A DNA stretch of 5,268 bases from NCBI GenBank assembly GCA_949840475.1, contig CATKXA010000075.1, forward strand, positions 1 through 5,268, given 5' to 3'. Source of the DNA: an uncultured Thermoanaerobacterales bacterium. GTDB lineage: Bacteria > Bacillota > Clostridia > Christensenellales > UBA1242. The notes under the pieces were generated by a model that worked only from the letters and a program-made list of their open reading frames with translations, had not been told where the DNA came from and searched no databases. Position numbers and translations under genes: made by a program. Positions 1 through 4,550 of this stretch are shown here, piece by piece. The stretch's first letter is position 1, and every line of letters begins with the position of its first letter.

Positions 1-50
1 CTATCTATTTTCAGACTGCTTTTTTTGTAGGTAGGATGGTAGCCTGCGGT

Positions 51-120
51 AGATATTTAGTTCAAGTAGAATACCGCCTTACATTCACCGGAGATATAGG
101 TGCAATTCCTATGATATCTA
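51..120 (+). tRNA. degenerate tRNA or tRNA-like structure
   Basis: The stretch folds almost like a class I tRNA. AGATATT (51-57) pairs along all seven positions with GATATCT (113-119), with one G-U. T58 and A59 follow, then a D stem GTTC/GAAT (60-63/69-72) around a 5-base loop. The T arm is perfect: ATAGG/CCTAT (96-100/108-112) around the 7-base loop TGCAATT, which keeps T54, C56 and A58. The anticodon arm is poor: only CCG/CGG (74-76/89-91) pairs, the two inner pairs are mismatched, and the loop would be 8 bases or more. The D loop lacks the usual GG pair and no CCA is encoded. It is therefore a decayed phage-type tRNA, a tRNA mimic or a regulatory RNA rather than a normal tRNA. A competing stem GCGGTA/TACCGC (46-51/72-77) would break the fold. 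Confidence 0.4.
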
Positions 121-123
121 TAT

Positions 124-141
124 AGCCTAAACTAAAAGGCT
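124..141 (+). other. small hairpin after the tRNA-like fold
   Basis: AGCCT (124-128) pairs with AGGCT (137-141) around an 8-base loop. No T run follows, so it is not a convincing terminator. It probably belongs to the same structured leader RNA. I see no coding sequence in 1-178. The start of the window (11-27) has a T-rich run after CAGACTGC that could be the tail of a terminator lying outside the window. Confidence 0.3.
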
Positions 142-178
142 GTAACCTTACAATTCAAATTCAATTATTACAAGTCTT

Positions 179-215
179 GCGTCCAGATTTTCTTTTTTCT
201 GGTCGCTTTTCTTTT
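179..215 (+). terminator. intrinsic terminator upstream of the small membrane gene
   Basis: GCGTCCAGA (179-187) pairs with TCTGGTCGC (198-206) with a single T-T mismatch, and the tract TTTTCTTTT (207-215) follows. It ends the leader that holds the tRNA-like fold. The ribosome binding site of the next gene begins three bases after the T tract and no promoter is evident between them, so downstream genes would depend on read-through or antitermination. Confidence 0.7.
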
Positions 216-231
216 ATGGAGGAACGAACAC

Positions 232-408
232 TTGTTTAATTTTTTTAGTAATTTATTTTTTAATATGACGCATACTTTATTACCATGCACTCTATTTATT
301 GCTAATTTTTTAGCACTTATTACAGTGGTATATTTCGTGATTTGGGGTATTGGGTTTGTGCTTGGCGGTTTAGCTGCCCTTATTAATCATTTTACACGTA
401 AGAATTAG
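232..408 (+). CDS. small membrane protein, 58 aa, TTG start
   Basis: A TTG codon sits 9 bases after a perfect GGAGG (218-222), and the frame stays open for 58 codons to TAG at 406-408. The product is very hydrophobic: an aromatic N-terminus (FNFFSNLFF), a predicted transmembrane stretch from about residue 20 to 50 (ending GIGFVLGGLAALI) and a short basic tail (HFTRKN). It may span the membrane once or twice. The next gene's ribosome binding site overlaps this stop codon, so the two are probably cotranslated. Function is unknown. Size and position before a RinA-like gene suggest a small phage membrane protein; holin activity is possible but unsupported. An internal ATG (codon 12) is an alternative start with no good binding site. 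Confidence 0.65.
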   Translation: MFNFFSNLFFNMTHTLLPCTLFIANFLALITVVYFVIWGIGFVLGGLAALINHFTRKN

Positions 409-420
409 AGGTGACAGCAA

Positions 421-852
421 TTGAGGAGACAAACCCGAGCTTATATCGAATCTCTACTCGAAGACTATATGAACTATCACAAATACAAGGCTCAAAGAGA
501 GTTTGAACTTCGTCATCCTTTTATTCCAGTAGATGAAAATGTGGGTGGCGGTAAAGCTCAATATAAACCAAATGATAGTGTCGACCGCATGCTAATCACA
601 TTGGACGAAGATATCAGATTAAACAATCTTAGGCGTGAACACTTTACCATTAAGGCGTGTTATGAAGAAGCACCAGAATACGTACAACAGATAGTAAACG
701 AACTGTATTTTAAAGCTCCAAGAAACAGAAAGTATTTAACCATCGCTGATCTAGTGATTGCACATGTCATCCCTGTTAGCAAAACAAAGGCTTATGATGC
801 TTTCAATGACTTTTTAGAAGATATAGCGAAGGAGCTAAAGCTGCATTATTAA
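421..852 (+). CDS. RinA/ArpU-family phage transcriptional regulator (DUF722-like)
   Basis: The 143-aa protein begins MRRQTRAYIESLL and contains the spaced features I associate with RinA/DUF722 phage late-gene activators: an N-terminal R-x-T-R-x-Y-I-E-x-x-L motif, a central segment DEDIRLNNLRREHFTI, a V-x-x-L-Y-F-K stretch near residue 95, and a C-terminal helix-turn-helix-like part (residues 105-140, ADLVIAHVIPVSKTKAYDAF) with the SKTKAY recognition-helix signature. Length fits the family. The TTG start at 421 is chosen because AGAGGTG lies 7 bases upstream and the family N-terminus begins there. Members switch on packaging and structural genes in staphylococcal, enterococcal and lactobacillus phages. 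Here the genes directly downstream are not packaging genes, so its targets are unclear. Confidence 0.8.
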   Translation: MRRQTRAYIESLLEDYMNYHKYKAQREFELRHPFIPVDENVGGGKAQYKPNDSVDRMLITLDEDIRLNNLRREHFTIKACYEEAPEYVQQIVNELYFKAPRNRKYLTIADLVIAHVIPVSKTKAYDAFNDFLEDIAKELKLHY

Positions 853-853
853 T

Positions 854-1246
854 ATGACAAAAGAAGAAGCAAAACTAAAGTTACAAAACTTGATGGGATA
901 CCAAAAATTGTATCGTGTCGACTATTTATATAATGGAGATATTCAAAAAATCTATGTAATTGCTGATCCCACTAAAATTATTGAAAATTTGAATTACGAA
1001 TTTTGCTCGTTTACCAAGATTAGTTCTTGCGTTGGTGAAATAAATTATGGCGCTTACAAAGATTATCGACTTTCCAAGGTGGTTCTATATGAAGATTATC
1101 ACAACTTTCAGTGGAGAGATGAATTTCACATACCAGATGATAGTGTTAAGGATTATCGTATCAGCAACATTATAATTTCAGGACAAAGTATAGAACGATT
1201 AGAGCAAGTAAGTGCATTTGAGAAAGCAGGCAAAAACACTGACTAA
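854..1246 (+). CDS. hypothetical protein, 130 aa, in the RinA operon
   Basis: The ATG lies one base after the stop of the RinA-like gene. The nearest Shine-Dalgarno-like sequence (AAGGAG, 829-834) is too far away, so translation is probably coupled. The protein is soluble, without signal peptide or membrane segment. It has a helical N-terminus (TKEEAKLKLQNLMGYQ) and then many alternating aromatic and hydrophobic residues (YRVDYLY, KIYVIAD, KVVLYEDYHNFQW), suggesting a mostly beta fold. A single C-terminal helix carries SIERLEQVSAFEKAG. I do not recognise the family. The last 35 bases overlap the lipoprotein gene in another frame. Confidence 0.7.
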   Translation: MTKEEAKLKLQNLMGYQKLYRVDYLYNGDIQKIYVIADPTKIIENLNYEFCSFTKISSCVGEINYGAYKDYRLSKVVLYEDYHNFQWRDEFHIPDDSVKDYRISNIIISGQSIERLEQVSAFEKAGKNTD

Positions 1247-1622
1247 AAAAATAATCGGATTACTTGGAGTGGCACTAAGCTGCTGCGCCTTAGCAACAGG
1301 ATGCTCATCATCGCATTCAGAATCTAGTGATAATGCTAATTCAAATGAAATGGTAGATAACCAATCGTATAAATTAGCTTATTTTGAAGCAACTGCTAAT
1401 TCCGACCTTGACCATCAGTATTATTCATTAGGATTTTATAAGGATGGTCGATTAGTTAAAAAGAATTTTCAAAGTAATAGGGATAATTACACAGAAATTA
1501 TTATTCCTAACCTTGATAGCCCTTATGTTAAAGAAAAAGATAGTACATATTACATTTACCGTGCCCCTTATACTATGTATAACCAGCCAGTAATTAAGGG
1601 AAAGGTAACGAAAAAAGAATAA
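1212..1622 (+). CDS. prophage-type lipoprotein, 136 aa
   Basis: The N-terminus is a lipoprotein signal: basic residues (KQAKTLTKK), a hydrophobic core (IIGLLGVALSCCALA) and a lipobox ATGC with the lipidated Cys at residue 31, followed by a Ser-rich linker. The mature part of about 105 residues is small and probably beta-rich (YYSLGFYKDGRLVKK; STYYIYRAPYTMY) and should sit on the outer face of the membrane. The start is uncertain: GTG at 1212, TTG at 1218 and CTG at 1239 are all in frame, and none has a clear ribosome binding site. The gene overlaps the previous one by 35 bases, which points to coupling. Phage lipoproteins of this size sometimes block superinfection (for example Ltp of TP-J34), but no similarity to Ltp is evident, so that role is only a guess. 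Confidence 0.7.
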   Translation: MHLRKQAKTLTKKIIGLLGVALSCCALATGCSSSHSESSDNANSNEMVDNQSYKLAYFEATANSDLDHQYYSLGFYKDGRLVKKNFQSNRDNYTEIIIPNLDSPYVKEKDSTYYIYRAPYTMYNQPVIKGKVTKKE

Positions 1623-2347
1623 TGAAACGTATAGCAAAAATAGTTACCATTTTAGGGCTTACAACTGTTTCTTTGGGTGTAAATAGCAATACCACTTATG
1701 CAATAGGACATTCATCTGCGCACCCGTCATCTCATCCTTCGGCACATCCTAGTTCGCATCCTGTAAGTCATCCAACTCCTCATCCAACCACCTCACGGCC
1801 AGTAAGTACACCCAGTACATCCCGTAATTCGACCGCTTCAAAGACTGGTGGCGTGTTTGGTTCTAGGTCTAGCGTACAAAAAAATAGTGGCACTCATACA
1901 AGCGCCAGTAAGGAAAACGTGGGTACAATTAAAGAAAATAGTAAACAAGTTTCACCGACAACGAGAGCGATAAGTCGATTACCACAAACTACTAAAGTTT
2001 CTAAAAGCATAGAACGTGCAAAAACGACAACTACTTATCATTCTTTAAGTAGCAATAGTTACAGATCTGACTACTTATATTGGCATGGTTATTGTGACGC
2101 ATATTATAGACATCCAATGTTTTCATACTATTATCCATGGATGCCATGGTGGTTTTGGAACTCTCATAATCATGAGACGAATAAGATAAAGCAAGAAGCC
2201 AAAAAGAAAGATATGCGATGGATTAAAGTAGGCGATAAGGTAATTGCTGTTCCTAAAAAGATCTACGATAAAATCAAAGTAGGGGATACAGTAGAGTTGA
2301 TTGACGATACGCATATTAAGATCAATGGACATGTTTATACACGATAG
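1622..2347 (+). CDS. secreted His-repeat, Ser/Thr-rich protein, 241 aa
   Basis: Four regions can be read. Residues 1-27 are a signal peptide (MKRIAKIVTILG...) with likely cleavage after TTYA. Residues 30-57 are seven four-residue units: HSSA, then HPSS, HPSA, HPSS, HPVS, HPTP, HPTT. Residues 58-145 are a low-complexity Ser/Thr/Lys-rich, probably disordered spacer. Residues 151-179 are packed with Tyr and Trp (ending YYYPWMPWWFW). A Lys-rich stretch then leads to a beta-rich C-terminal domain (198-241) with two similar phrases, KVGDKVIAVP and KVGDTVELID. The ATG overlaps the lipoprotein stop as TAATG. Regular histidines suggest metal binding or pH-dependent adhesion to the envelope, but this is inference. 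I recognise no enzymatic motif. Confidence 0.75.
   Translation: MKRIAKIVTILGLTTVSLGVNSNTTYAIGHSSAHPSSHPSAHPSSHPVSHPTPHPTTSRPVSTPSTSRNSTASKTGGVFGSRSSVQKNSGTHTSASKENVGTIKENSKQVSPTTRAISRLPQTTKVSKSIERAKTTTTYHSLSSNSYRSDYLYWHGYCDAYYRHPMFSYYYPWMPWWFWNSHNHETNKIKQEAKKKDMRWIKVGDKVIAVPKKIYDKIKVGDTVELIDDTHIKINGHVYTR
1709..1792 (+). repeat. 12-base in-frame tandem repeats encoding HPxx
   Basis: Seven consecutive 12-base units each encode His, then Pro in six of seven, then two small residues. The codons vary at third positions (cac/cat, ccg/cct/cca, tca/agt/tcg), so the amino-acid pattern is kept although the DNA has diverged. This points to selection on the protein rather than recent slippage. Confidence 0.8.
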
Positions 2348-2359
2348 GAAGAGTAACTA

Positions 2360-3007
2360 ATGCAATATGCAATGGTTGGAATAGCAACGATCGCTATCGG
2401 CTTTGTTTTAGGATATTGGGCGAAGACGTTAAAAAACTGGAATGAAGTAGAGCTAGTAAATTTAGAAAGGAGTAAGCCAAAATTAGATATAAAGAACAAA
2501 GATAAAGCAGTTGACATGTTAGCTAGAATAAAGGACTTAGAAGCAAGAAATAAAAGCTTAGAGGCTAAAAATGATGAGCTTGAAAAATATCAGGCTAAAG
2601 TTAAGCAACGCAATGTAAAGAAACATTTTAATGATTTCTTGAAAAGTTGTGATTCAAAAGCTCTGGTTACAGTTAAAGTTACTCGAGATGGCAAAACAGG
2701 TTTCTTAAAATGCATCTGCGATAAAAGTGAAATAGAAAAATTAATTCACAAGGATTTTGCTAGAAATGGCTATCTATCTTTTAATATGGTTTTTAGCAAA
2801 GTTCAAGAATATATAACAACATATTTTGGAGAAAATTATGTTAAAAATTATACAGATAATTTCTATTGGAAAAATGATTTTGTTAATCCAGCAAGCATTT
2901 CATCCGAGTTAACAGACGGCGCTATTGATTGGAAGACGAAAAATATAGTTATTCAAGAACGAGACTTTGTAAGCTTAACGGTAGATAGATTACTAATGAA
3001 TAATTAG
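2360..3007 (+). CDS. membrane-anchored coiled-coil protein, 215 aa
   Basis: AGGAAGAG (2346-2353) lies 6 bases before the ATG and begins inside the previous stop codon, a normal operon junction. Residues 2-20 form one transmembrane helix (MVGIATIAIGFVLGYW). Residues 46-84 form a charged coiled coil (KDLEARNKSLEAKNDELEKYQ). The remaining 130 residues are a soluble domain with a pair of cysteines in KCICDK (about 117-122) and an aromatic segment (YTDNFYWKNDF). With an N-terminal anchor of this type and no cleavage site the soluble part could face the cytoplasm or the outside. The family is unknown to me. It is the last long gene before the operon terminator. Confidence 0.7.
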   Translation: MQYAMVGIATIAIGFVLGYWAKTLKNWNEVELVNLERSKPKLDIKNKDKAVDMLARIKDLEARNKSLEAKNDELEKYQAKVKQRNVKKHFNDFLKSCDSKALVTVKVTRDGKTGFLKCICDKSEIEKLIHKDFARNGYLSFNMVFSKVQEYITTYFGENYVKNYTDNFYWKNDFVNPASISSELTDGAIDWKTKNIVIQERDFVSLTVDRLLMNN

Positions 3008-3013
3008 TGCTGA

Positions 3014-3034
3014 GAGGAGCATTCTAAGCTCTTT
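3014..3034 (+). terminator. weak hairpin after the coiled-coil gene
   Basis: GAGGAGC (3014-3020) pairs with GCTCTTT (3028-3034) around ATTCTAA, with two G-U pairs. The following bases are AAATTTAATA rather than a T run, so it is at best a weak terminator or an mRNA 3' end stabiliser. Confidence 0.35.
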
Positions 3035-3165
3035 AAATTTAATATCGGTCGTTAACTAATCGTAAATGATAAACTTATTCTGGGATAAAACTGGATCAAA
3101 ATGGGATGCACTATATAATAGTAATAGATCAACCTTGATGGCCGTTGGAGTTAGGTACCAAGGTA

Positions 3166-3194
3166 AGCTCTCTGATTACAGGAGGGCTTTTTTT
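3166..3194 (+). terminator. strong intrinsic terminator
   Basis: AGCTCTCT (3166-3173) pairs along all eight positions (two G-U) with GGAGGGCT (3181-3188) around the loop GATTACA, followed by seven T (3188-3194). It probably closes the RinA operon. A perfect TATAAT at 3114-3119 without a good -35 box hints that a short RNA of about 70 nt could also start there and end here; ACCTTG/CAAGGT (3132-3137/3159-3164) would form a second stem in it. Confidence 0.75.
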
Positions 3195-3212
3195 ATAGGG
3201 AGGGTTGATAAA

Positions 3213-3344
3213 GTGACAAAAAGAATAAAGCCTAAATGGCAGCTTGAAAAAGAACAAAGTAAAAAAAGTAAAAGAGGTACTTTCGATTCTATAAATGATT
3301 TTGCAAACTCTTTCCAGGAAGCTTTTAAAAATCTTACTTGCTAG
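3213..3344 (+). CDS. hypothetical small protein, 43 aa, GTG start
   Basis: The GTG follows a very strong GGGAGGG (3198-3204) by 8 bases and the frame runs to TAG. The product starts MTKRIKPKWQLEKEQ, has a Lys/Arg-rich first half and an amphipathic helix after it (FDSINDFANSFQEAFKNL). The same frame is open back to an ATG at 3066, but that start has no ribosome binding site and would put the operon terminator inside the gene, so the short form is preferred. Function is unknown. A basic tail plus helix would fit a nucleic-acid or phage-protein partner, which is speculation. Confidence 0.55.
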   Translation: MTKRIKPKWQLEKEQSKKSKRGTFDSINDFANSFQEAFKNLTC

Positions 3345-3416
3345 CTATCTACCTTATATAGATAAATCCTTATTTAGTAAGTGTTCAGACTATGCGAAAA
3401 AAGTTTATAAAAGGGG
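3345..3416. other. AT-rich spacer without a gene
   Basis: No coding sequence is seen. A short inverted repeat, TATCTA/TAGATA (about 3347-3362), follows the stop of the 43-aa gene but has no T tract. The stretch leads directly into the first palindrome-bearing promoter. Confidence 0.5.
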
Positions 3417-3452
3417 TTGACTAATTTAAATCATAATATTATGATTATTATG
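3417..3452 (+). promoter_or_regulatory. promoter 1 with 16-bp palindromic operator
   Basis: TTGACT (-35, 3417-3422) is followed after 17 bases by TATGAT (-10, 3440-3445), and the likely start is G3452. The perfect palindrome ATCATAATATTATGAT occupies 3430-3445 and covers the -10 box, so a protein bound there would block RNA polymerase. The same 16 bases recur in promoters 2 and 3. The distance from -10 to the shared start motif TATGTAAG or its equivalent is the same in all three. Confidence 0.75.
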
Positions 3453-3507
3453 TAAGGTTGATTAAGGCAAAATAAAAAGCCTTAAAGGTAGAGCCCTCAA
3501 GACCTTA
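3452..3507 (+). ncRNA. structured 5' leader of the small TM peptide message
   Basis: TAAGG plus TTGA (3453-3461) pairs with TCAA plus CCTTA (3497-3507, two-base bulge) to form an outer stem. TTAAGGC/GCCTTAA (3462-3468/3479-3485) forms an inner hairpin with a 10-base A-rich loop. The closed 5' stem starts at the predicted first transcribed base. The same layout, beginning with TAAG-TTGAT, is seen in the two short RNAs at 3990 and 5024, so the three appear related. Confidence 0.5.
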
Positions 3508-3536
3508 CTAAATTAATAGCAAAGGGCGCAAAAGCC

Positions 3537-3632
3537 ATGAGTATTACAGTAACTTTTGCGGATCCTAAAATAATTTTATTTATTGTTGCTGTTTGTGTTT
3601 GGCTATATGAACAGCACAAAAATAAAAAATAA
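3537..3632 (+). CDS. 31-aa single-TM peptide, type I toxin-like
   Basis: The ORF encodes MSITVTFADP, a hydrophobic helix (IILFIVAVCVWLY) and a charged tail (EQHKNKK). This is the usual layout of membrane-active peptides of type I toxin-antitoxin systems (Fst/Ldr or TxpA style), though the residues do not clearly match a named family. The only Shine-Dalgarno-like bases, AAAGGG (3521-3526), lie 10 bases before ATG. The start codon sits in the loop of a perfect 8-bp hairpin, CGCAAAAG/CTTTTGCG (3527-3534/3553-3560). ATAGCAAAGGGC (3515-3526) is perfectly complementary to GCCCTTTGCTAT (3661-3672) in the 3' region, so the message can fold back on its ribosome binding site. Poor translation initiation held in structure is typical of such toxins. 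A harmless small membrane peptide is the alternative. Confidence 0.5.
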   Translation: MSITVTFADPKIILFIVAVCVWLYEQHKNKK

Positions 3633-3639
3633 GATTCGT

Positions 3640-3664
3640 AAAGGGTAAGCTTAAAGGCTTGCCC
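3640..3664 (+). terminator. hairpin at the 3' end of the TM peptide message
   Basis: AAAGGGTAAGC is complementary to GCTTGCCCTTT over 11 positions (one G-U) around a short AT-rich loop, making a stable hairpin. No T tract follows on the plus strand, so read-through into the 80-aa gene is likely. Its right arm can pair instead with 3515-3526, so two alternative folds compete. On the minus strand the hairpin is followed by a T-rich stretch and could act as a terminator there. Confidence 0.45.
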
Positions 3665-3666
3665 TT

Positions 3667-3682
3667 TGCTATAAGTATACCA
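3667..3682 (-). promoter_or_regulatory. possible antisense promoter (extended -10)
   Basis: Read on the minus strand, TGGTATACT (plus 3682-3674) is an extended -10 box. A start near 3667 would give an RNA antisense to the 3' end of the TM peptide message. No good -35 box is visible. This would suit a convergent type I antitoxin, but it rests on one motif. Confidence 0.25.
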
Positions 3683-3701
3683 TATAAAAGGAGTTTAAAA
3701 A

Positions 3702-3944
3702 ATGGTATTAAGTGAAGAAGAAAAGAAAAGAAGACATAGAGAAGCACAAAGGCGCTATAATGCTAGACGCAAAGAAAAGAGACTAGCAGGAGACAAAAAG
3801 GAATTAGAACAGTATGAAAGAGATAAAGCCAATTCAATGTATGGGAATGTTAAAAGTTATATAAGCGAACAGGCAACAAAAGCCCAATTATTAGAATTTA
3901 GAGACTTAATAGCAGAACGGCAGAAAAAACTTTCAAAAAAATAA
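3702..3944 (+). CDS. basic helical protein, 80 aa; candidate regulator
   Basis: AAAAGGAG (3686-3693) lies 8 bases before the ATG. The N-terminal 30 residues are extremely basic (EEKKRRHREAQRRYNARRKEKR), followed by charged helices (KELEQYERDKANSMYGNV; TKAQLLEFRDLIAERQKKLSKK). There is no signal peptide, membrane segment or Cys. The basic region leading into helices suggests nucleic-acid binding. I do not recognise a named family. The gene probably shares the promoter at 3417 with the TM peptide, since no terminator with a T tract separates them, and a copy of the 16-bp palindrome lies within 20 bases of its stop. This makes it the best local candidate for the palindrome-binding protein, by position only. 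Its last codons lie inside the direct repeat. Confidence 0.7.
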   Translation: MVLSEEEKKRRHREAQRRYNARRKEKRLAGDKKELEQYERDKANSMYGNVKSYISEQATKAQLLEFRDLIAERQKKLSKK

Positions 3945-3954
3945 ATAAAAAGTA

Positions 3955-3990
3955 TTGACTATCATAATATTATGATATATTATAAATATG
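3955..3990 (+). promoter_or_regulatory. promoter 2 with palindromic operator
   Basis: TTGACT (3955-3960), a 17-base spacer and TATTAT (3978-3983) give a strong promoter with a likely start at G3990. ATCATAATATTATGAT (3961-3976) fills almost the whole spacer. Compared with promoter 1 the operator is shifted upstream by seven bases relative to the -10 box, so it occupies the spacer rather than the -10. Confidence 0.8.
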
Positions 3991-4100
3991 TAAGTTGATG
4001 AGGGAACAAAAAAAAGCCCAGTGCGGGAACACTGAGCAAACTCAAACTCAAAAACTTATAAAGTTTCGACACAATATAAAGTAGGCTAGAAGCCTTTTAA
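3990..4100 (+). ncRNA. short structured RNA, copy A, about 110 nt
   Basis: The RNA runs from promoter 2 to a small terminator. TAAGTT (3991-3996) pairs with AACTTA (4053-4058) and GAG (4000-4002) with CTC (4047-4049). The inner hairpin is GCCCAGTG/CACTGAGC (4016-4023/4030-4037, one mismatch) with loop CGGGAA. AAACTT/AAGTTT (4052-4057/4061-4066) competes with the outer stem. AGGCT/AGCCT (4083-4087/4091-4095) followed by T closes it. A short frame from ATG at 3998 is not conserved in copy B because of the two-base A-run difference, so a non-coding role is favoured. It may act as an antisense, a protein-binding decoy or a leader for 4173; none is shown. Confidence 0.6.
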
Positions 4101-4103
4101 TTT
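4083..4103 (+). terminator. small terminator of RNA copy A
   Basis: AGGCT (4083-4087) pairs with AGCCT (4091-4095) around AGA, followed by TTT and then AATTT. The stem is short, so some read-through into the next gene is expected. Confidence 0.55.
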
Positions 4104-4125
4104 GAGTATCTATATTATACCCGAT

Positions 4126-4168
4126 AAAACACTTCTAGTCTAGCTATTAAATAGATTAGGAGTGTTTT
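4126..4168 (+). promoter_or_regulatory. hairpin sequestering the RBS of the 121-aa gene
   Basis: The arm 4126-4140 (AAAACACTTCTAGTC) pairs with 4154-4168 over 15 positions with two G-U pairs and a 13-base loop. The right arm contains AGGAG (4158-4162), the ribosome binding site of the ATG at 4173, and ends in a T-rich run. It can work as a translation lock and possibly as an attenuator. The gap 4101-4125 has TATTAT-like boxes but no good -35, so expression may come from read-through of promoter 2. Confidence 0.6.
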
Positions 4169-4172
4169 TATT

Positions 4173-4538
4173 ATGGTTAAAGAATTTAACGTTTACGGCA
4201 ATGTTTACGGCGTAAGCCTTTGGCGTTCTGGTATGGCTGCAATTTTTGACATGTTAGACAACTTAGCAGGCAGTAAAGAAGATAGTGAATTACATGAATA
4301 TAAACAAGCACTAAACCAAGAAGGCGAATATAGTTTGAAAATTAACGGTAAATTTAACCCGAATAGCGTTGCAAGTTCTGAATTATTTAATAATTTTGTT
4401 GATGATTTAAAAGCTAATATCTTAAATAAGGAGCTTGAACAAGTGGGATTTAGTAAAGAATGGCTAATAGATCAACATAATAAATTAGTTGAAATAGCTA
4501 TCAACTTAAACAAGAACAAAGTAGAAATTGAATTTTAA
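4173..4538 (+). CDS. hypothetical acidic protein, 121 aa
   Basis: The ATG follows AGGAG by 10 bases, inside a stable hairpin. The product is cytoplasmic, acidic (19 Asp/Glu to 12 Lys/Arg by count) and mostly helical after an N-terminal aromatic segment (EFNVYGNVYGVSLWRSG). The C-terminus alternates Val/Ile with charged residues (NLNKNKVEIEF). I do not recognise a family. A small acidic protein next to a phage-type regulon could be an anti-defence protein mimicking DNA or binding a host enzyme, but the sequence shows no diagnostic motif. It forms a pair with the following gene, three bases before its ribosome binding site begins. Confidence 0.75.
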   Translation: MVKEFNVYGNVYGVSLWRSGMAAIFDMLDNLAGSKEDSELHEYKQALNQEGEYSLKINGKFNPNSVASSELFNNFVDDLKANILNKELEQVGFSKEWLIDQHNKLVEIAINLNKNKVEIEF

Positions 4539-4550
4539 GAGGTGTTAAAA

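Larger units (their letters stand above)
3935..4100 (+). repeat. direct repeat copy A (166 bp)
   Basis: It matches 4969-5125 base for base except for three indels: 8 versus 6 A (after 4007), an extra ACTCAA (near 4047) and one extra T at the end. It contains promoter 2, the short RNA and its terminator. No substitutions were found, so the duplication is recent or kept uniform by recombination. The repeat pair spaces the two-gene cassette at a 1034-bp period. Confidence 0.9.

Noticed and set aside
33..49. AGGATGGTAGCCTGCGG resembles the T-box core AGGGTGGNACCGCG
   Set aside because: Only the first half matches, no stem I or antiterminator layout is visible, and the terminator is 130 bases away.
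1452..1637. Minus-strand open frame of 61 codons
   Set aside because: It lies opposite the lipoprotein gene, has no ribosome binding site and is rich in residues expected from complementing AT-rich coding DNA.
2123..2517. Two minus-strand open frames opposite the His-repeat and coiled-coil genes
   Set aside because: Both are opposite well-supported plus-strand genes and lack start signals.
3998..4081. Short frame MREQKK... inside RNA copy A
   Set aside because: The two-base A-run difference shifts the frame in copy B to an 11-codon frame, so it is not conserved.
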